DNA of 41,820 nucleotides, taken from the NCBI GenBank assembly GCA_022361455.1, contig JAKSAW010000504.1, positions 1 through 41,820 of the forward strand, read 5' to 3'. The position numbers and the translations under genes are program-made. The stretch comes from Pseudomonadales bacterium. GTDB taxonomy: Bacteria; Pseudomonadota; Gammaproteobacteria; Pseudomonadales; Ketobacteraceae. Of the stretch, positions 38,828 through 41,820 are shown piece by piece. Below the pieces are notes generated by a model. It did no database searches. It saw only the letters and a list, made by a program, of their open reading frames with translations, and was not told where the DNA came from. Each line of letters starts with the position of its first letter. The first letter of the stretch is position 1.

Positions 38828-40084
38828 TTATGTGCGGCGCTTTCTAAACGCATAAGCGCCAGCAGATGCCATTGTCTTACCAAACACAACCCACTCATTG
38901 AGATTGGGCTTAGGGTTTTGCCCTTTTGCCATGCGAGCAAGCTGAAATTCATACCATACGATATCTAACATGGCGATTTTATCGATGGCTTTAACACCGG
39001 TGGTTAGGTTCTTTAACGTTTGCTTGTGAGAAGAATCTTCCATCAGTTTGTTAGGAAAATCAGGATCAACCGCAGTCGTTCGAGCTACGCCAATCAAATC
39101 TGTGGCACCGGAATCTAATGCCGATTGCATTGCCGCAGAAGATCGGAATCCACCTGTCAAAACCAATGATGTATCCACTAGCGCTCTGACTTTCTCGATA
39201 TAATCTAGAAAATAGGCTTCGCGCTTAAGTGTTGATTCCTTAACTTTATGACCAACCATAGACGGGCTTTCGTAAGTTCCGCCGGAAATTTCGATGAGGT
39301 CGATGCCTGCTTTCGCTAATGCTTTCACCACCTCCATGGAATCCTCTTCGCTAAAACCACCTTTCATAAAATCAGCAGAATTTAGTTTAATACCAACCGG
39401 AAAATCCTTACCTACAGCATCACGAATCGCTTGATAAACGGAAAGCACAAAGCGCATACGGTTTTCTAAAGAACCACCCCATTGATCCGTACGTTGATTA
39501 TGACGCGGCGATAAAAACTGACTGACTAAATACCCATGGGCACCATGTATTTGCACGCCAGTAAAACCAGCTTCTTTTGCTAATCGTGCACTTGTCGCAA
39601 ATTTTTTGATGATATTAAGGATTTCAGGTTCCGTCAAAGCACGTGGAGTGTTGAATCCTTTTTCTAAACCGCCTTCTAAGCTGATAGCAGAAGGGGCAAC
39701 GGGCTCTTCACAAATAAAGTTGGGAATTTGCTTACCGGGATGATTTAACTGAGTCCAAATCTGCGCACCATTTAATTTTCCTGCTGCGGCCCATTTCTTA
39801 AATGGCTCAAGATTAGATTGCTCATCCAGCACTACGTTCTTTGGTTCACCTAAAGCGGTGCGATCAATCATGATGTTGCCGGTAATCGCGAGGCCAATAC
39901 CACCCTGTGCCCATCGCTTATATAAAGTCGCTAACCCCGGTGTAGGATTATGAGCAGCATCACCCAACTGCTCACTCATTGCAGATTTAAACAAACGGTT
40001 CCTGATTACCTGTCCATTCTTAAGAACATAAGAAGAGCTAAGGTCGTTGGAAATAGGCTGGGTTGCTGCTGCCGTTTGTTGCAT
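38828..40084 (-). CDS. NADH:flavin oxidoreductase/Old Yellow Enzyme family protein
   Basis: This 418-aa FMN-dependent TIM-barrel ene-reductase-like protein has the signature H-G-A-H-G-Y-L-V-S-Q-F-L-S-P, with R-H-N-Q-R-T-D-Q-W-G-G-S-L-E-N-R-M-R-F following. The N-terminal N-R-L-F-K-S-A-M-S-E motif and the later V-L-T-G-G-F-R-S and D-L-I-G-V-A-R segments bind FMN. It lacks the extra Fe-S and FAD domains of 2,4-dienoyl-CoA reductases, so it is a single-domain type. It probably reduces activated C=C bonds. It is divergent from a CrgA-like LysR gene, with inverted repeats in the gap, and so is likely controlled by it. Confidence 0.9.
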   Translation of the reverse strand: MQQTAAATQPISNDLSSSYVLKNGQVIRNRLFKSAMSEQLGDAAHNPTPGLATLYKRWAQGGIGLAITGNIMIDRTALGEPKNVVLDEQSNLEPFKKWAAAGKLNGAQIWTQLNHPGKQIPNFICEEPVAPSAISLEGGLEKGFNTPRALTEPEILNIIKKFATSARLAKEAGFTGVQIHGAHGYLVSQFLSPRHNQRTDQWGGSLENRMRFVLSVYQAIRDAVGKDFPVGIKLNSADFMKGGFSEEDSMEVVKALAKAGIDLIEISGGTYESPSMVGHKVKESTLKREAYFLDYIEKVRALVDTSLVLTGGFRSSAAMQSALDSGATDLIGVARTTAVDPDFPNKLMEDSSHKQTLKNLTTGVKAIDKIAMLDIVWYEFQLARMAKGQNPKPNLNEWVVFGKTMASAGAYAFRKRRT

Positions 40085-40163
40085 GGTGATAAGTCTCCGT
40101 TAATTCAATGTCAACGATTCGTCAAAGAGCGAATGAATGGAGACTATTATTCATACTAATTTA

Positions 40164-40211
40164 TATGGTATATAGACCATAAAACGGGTTTCATTATTGC
40201 TAAAACAGCAA
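40164..40211. promoter_or_regulatory. LysR-type operator candidates in the OYE/LysR gap
   Basis: TATGGT-ATATAG-ACCATA (40164-40181) is a perfect 6-6-6 palindrome that also fits the T-N11-A pattern of LysR sites. TTGCT-AAAAC-AGCAA (40197-40211) is a second, nearby 5-5-5 palindrome that also fits T-N11-A. Both lie between the divergent OYE and LysR genes. Confidence 0.55.
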
Positions 40212-40233
40212 CAATAATCTTACTGGAATTCCC

Positions 40234-41139
40234 ATGGATCAGCTTAAGGCATTGAAATACTTCATAAAAGTGGTCGAAACCGGTAGCTTCACTAAAGCTG
40301 CCGCCTATTTCAATGTGCCGCCATCCTCCCTTTCCCGGCGTGTTGCCGATTTAGAAGCGAGTCTTGGGGCCACTTTACTGAAGCGATCTACCCGTGTTGT
40401 AAAGCTCACTGAAATCGGCGAATCCTACTACAAGCAAGTCCAGGGAATCGTCGCCGACTTAGAATTTAGCAACGAAGCCGTGCGCAGTTACCAATCTCAA
40501 CCCATGGGCAAACTCAAAATAAGCGCCATGGTGGGCTTTGGCGAACACATTCTACTGCCTTTGCTGGATGAATTTACACAACTCTATCCAGATATCGTTC
40601 TGGATGTTCATTTAAGTGATGAGTTATCAGCGTTAGGTCGAGATGATATTGATATCGCAATCCGTGGTGGCTATGCGCCCAACGAACGAGTAGTCGCTAT
40701 TCGTTTAATGGAAAACTATTTCATCCCTGTAGCTGCACCAACGTATCTAGAAACGAATGGTGTCCCAAAACACCCAAGCGAACTTAAACATCACAAAGGC
40801 TTATTTTATCGCGCGCCAAATGGCTATATTCCTTGGTTGAGTGAAATCGATGGCCAATGGCAAGACATATCCCCTCCTGCAGCGGCAATTAGCAATGCAG
40901 GAGAGTGGTTAGTGGAAAAGGCCATTAAAGGTGAAGGCATCTTGATGTTGCCACGATGGGTTCTCAAAGAATTCCTGGCAAATGGAGAATTAGAAGAGAT
41001 ATTCTTTGAGCCCACCATTAGTATCACACCCACACCAGATTTTGCGATTTACCTTTTATATCAAAAGCAGCGATACCATGTACCGAAAGTTAGAGCTGCA
41101 GTGGACTTTATCGTTGATCGAGTAAAAGGTAGCTATTAG
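40234..41139 (+). CDS. LysR family transcriptional regulator (CrgA-like)
   Basis: This 301-aa protein has an N-terminal LysR helix-turn-helix beginning M-D-Q-L-K-A-L-K-Y-F-I-K-V-V-E-T-G-S-F-T-K-A-A. The recognition region reads P-P-S-S-L-S-R-R-V-A-D-L-E-A-S-L-G-A-T-L-L. The effector domain (about 90-300) contains G-K-L-K-I-S-A and D-I-A-I-R-G-G, as in the CrgA subgroup. It diverges from the OYE-type reductase and precedes a PaaI-type thioesterase by 15 bp on the same strand, so it probably regulates the reductase and is co-transcribed with the thioesterase. Two candidate operators lie upstream (40164-40211). Confidence 0.9.
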   Translation: MDQLKALKYFIKVVETGSFTKAAAYFNVPPSSLSRRVADLEASLGATLLKRSTRVVKLTEIGESYYKQVQGIVADLEFSNEAVRSYQSQPMGKLKISAMVGFGEHILLPLLDEFTQLYPDIVLDVHLSDELSALGRDDIDIAIRGGYAPNERVVAIRLMENYFIPVAAPTYLETNGVPKHPSELKHHKGLFYRAPNGYIPWLSEIDGQWQDISPPAAAISNAGEWLVEKAIKGEGILMLPRWVLKEFLANGELEEIFFEPTISITPTPDFAIYLLYQKQRYHVPKVRAAVDFIVDRVKGSY

Positions 41140-41154
41140 TGTTAGGAACAAATC

Positions 41155-41532
41155 ATGAATAAATTCAGCCCCTTTGCCAATTGGTTTGGCATTGAAAATA
41201 TCAGCGCAGACGAACGCACCGCCCAAATCAAAATGACCGTCGTCGATCATCATTTAAATATATATGGTACAGGCCATGGCGGGGTTGCATTGAGTTTTGC
41301 CGATCACGCTTGTGGCGCACTGCTAGAGAAAATAGCTAAAGACCAGTTCTATGCCACTGTTACTTTCAATTCTGCTTTTTTTAAACCGGTACAGCTGGGT
41401 GAGCTAATTGCCGAAGCGACATTACTCAATCGAACAAAATCTACAGCTCATATTGAAGCGGAAGTAATACAAAACGGACAATTATTGTTTAAGGCCTCAG
41501 GTAGCTTTGCGATACGGCCTATGAGAGATTAG
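41155..41532 (+). CDS. PaaI-type hotdog-fold thioesterase
   Basis: This 125-aa protein has a single hotdog domain. The signature [20 protein letters not shown] (about 37-56) carries the H-G-G and catalytic Asp typical of PaaI-like acyl-CoA thioesterases. [11 protein letters not shown] and the closing L-F-K-A-S-G-S-F-A follow. It hydrolyses an acyl- or aryl-CoA. It sits 15 bp after a LysR gene, and its 3' end overlaps the convergent phosphotransferase gene by 14 bp. The physiological substrate is unknown. Confidence 0.88.
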   Translation: MNKFSPFANWFGIENISADERTAQIKMTVVDHHLNIYGTGHGGVALSFADHACGALLEKIAKDQFYATVTFNSAFFKPVQLGELIAEATLLNRTKSTAHIEAEVIQNGQLLFKASGSFAIRPMRD

Positions 41533-41820
41533 CCAACACTTGGCGGGACAAGCGCTCACTATAACCATGTATCTTCCAATGCCCTGGGCTCCAGCCCTTC
41601 ACAAAACGATGAAAATCAGTCCACGCCACTGAGTACAAAGGACGCCAAACATTTTCAACGTCAGCTGGATTTATTGAAGGCTGTTTTTCCTGCAAAGCAC
41701 TCTTAAGACAAGCAAAATAATCATCAAGAAGTTGTTGTTCGAACTTCTCGCAATCCTCTTCATATAAACAACTTCCGATAAAGTAAGCGACATCCTTCAT
41801 ACCACAGCCACCACCCACAT
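41519..41820 (-). CDS. Phosphotransferase (APH/choline-kinase-like) family protein, C-terminal part only
   Basis: The reading frame is open to the window edge, so only the last ~100 residues are visible and no start codon lies inside. The segment begins [17 protein letters not shown] and continues with [12 protein letters not shown]. These fit the D-L-A-Y-F-L-G region and C-terminal helices of aminoglycoside phosphotransferase/ecdysteroid-kinase-like enzymes. The catalytic H-x-D and D-F-D/D-x-G motifs would lie outside the window. The 3' end overlaps the thioesterase gene by 14 bp. Substrate is not predictable. Confidence 0.65.
   Translation of the reverse strand, partial: VGGGCGMKDVAYFIGSCLYEEDCEKFEQQLLDDYFACLKSALQEKQPSINPADVENVWRPLYSVAWTDFHRFVKGWSPGHWKIHGYSERLSRQVLANLS

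Noticed and set aside
1..41820. Mobile element, prophage, CRISPR array, tRNA or defence island
   Set aside because: No transposase, integrase, phage structural gene, repeat-spacer array or tRNA-like cloverleaf was recognised; the gene content looks like ordinary chromosome with accessory patches.

Overview
The window looks like a chromosomal segment of a free-living, probably marine gammaproteobacterium. This is inferred from a split-type transhydrogenase (pntAA/pntAB), FklB, a FadL-type outer-membrane protein, a DUF1329 protein, RecQ, an SSS sodium symporter and a PEP-CTERM protein. A Cellvibrionales/Spongiibacteraceae-like lineage is a guess. No rRNA, tRNA, CRISPR array, prophage or insertion sequence was recognised. 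Genes are dense and alternate strand often. Six convergent pairs abut within 7 bp or overlap.

Layout. 1-1192: start of pntAB and all of pntAA (minus). 1.5-8.1 kb: small membrane protein, FadL-like porin, PhoD-type phosphatase, RecQ. 8.1-9.6 kb: PilZ, double-TM2 and FklB genes (minus). 9.7-13.6 kb: flavodoxin-like protein, a coupled porin/phosphate-binding-like pair, DUF1329 protein. 13.7-17.6 kb: TetR regulator divergent from a family VIII esterase/beta-lactamase-like hydrolase with two operator-like palindromes between them, then an acyl-CoA ligase. 17.9-23.0 kb: possible 2OG-type oxygenase, LysR divergent from an MDR reductase/SDR pair, and an atypical amidohydrolase divergent from an HxlR regulator with a tandem palindrome between. 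23.1-27.9 kb is the least familiar part. It holds a protein that looks like a helper-domain/MerR chimera, a PEP-CTERM protein with a sigma-54-like promoter and structured leader, a PQQ-type sugar dehydrogenase, an unknown 334-aa protein with two hydrophobic segments, and a Cys-rich secreted protein whose start codon lies inside a long-range 13-bp inverted repeat.

28.0-34.8 kb is the strongest candidate for an undescribed system. A minus-strand operon encodes an FN3-like membrane protein, an SSS Na+/solute symporter, a 43-aa membrane peptide, an ATCase-family carbamoyltransferase and an AsnB-family amidotransferase. Divergent from it is an M20 N-carbamoyl-amino-acid hydrolase. By hand alignment the carbamoyltransferase keeps the carbamoyl-phosphate residues but lacks the Arg/Gln that hold aspartate in PyrB. 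The gene set would fit synthesis, uptake and turnover of an N-carbamoylated amino-acid amide. The known osmolyte N-alpha-carbamoyl-L-glutamine 1-amide is an attractive candidate product. That assignment is inference.

34.8-41.8 kb: NADAR protein coupled to a small membrane protein, ThDP enzyme, MscS channel, J-domain-like membrane protein, an OYE-type reductase divergent from a CrgA-like LysR gene followed by a PaaI-type thioesterase, and the C-terminal end of a phosphotransferase-family protein running off the window.
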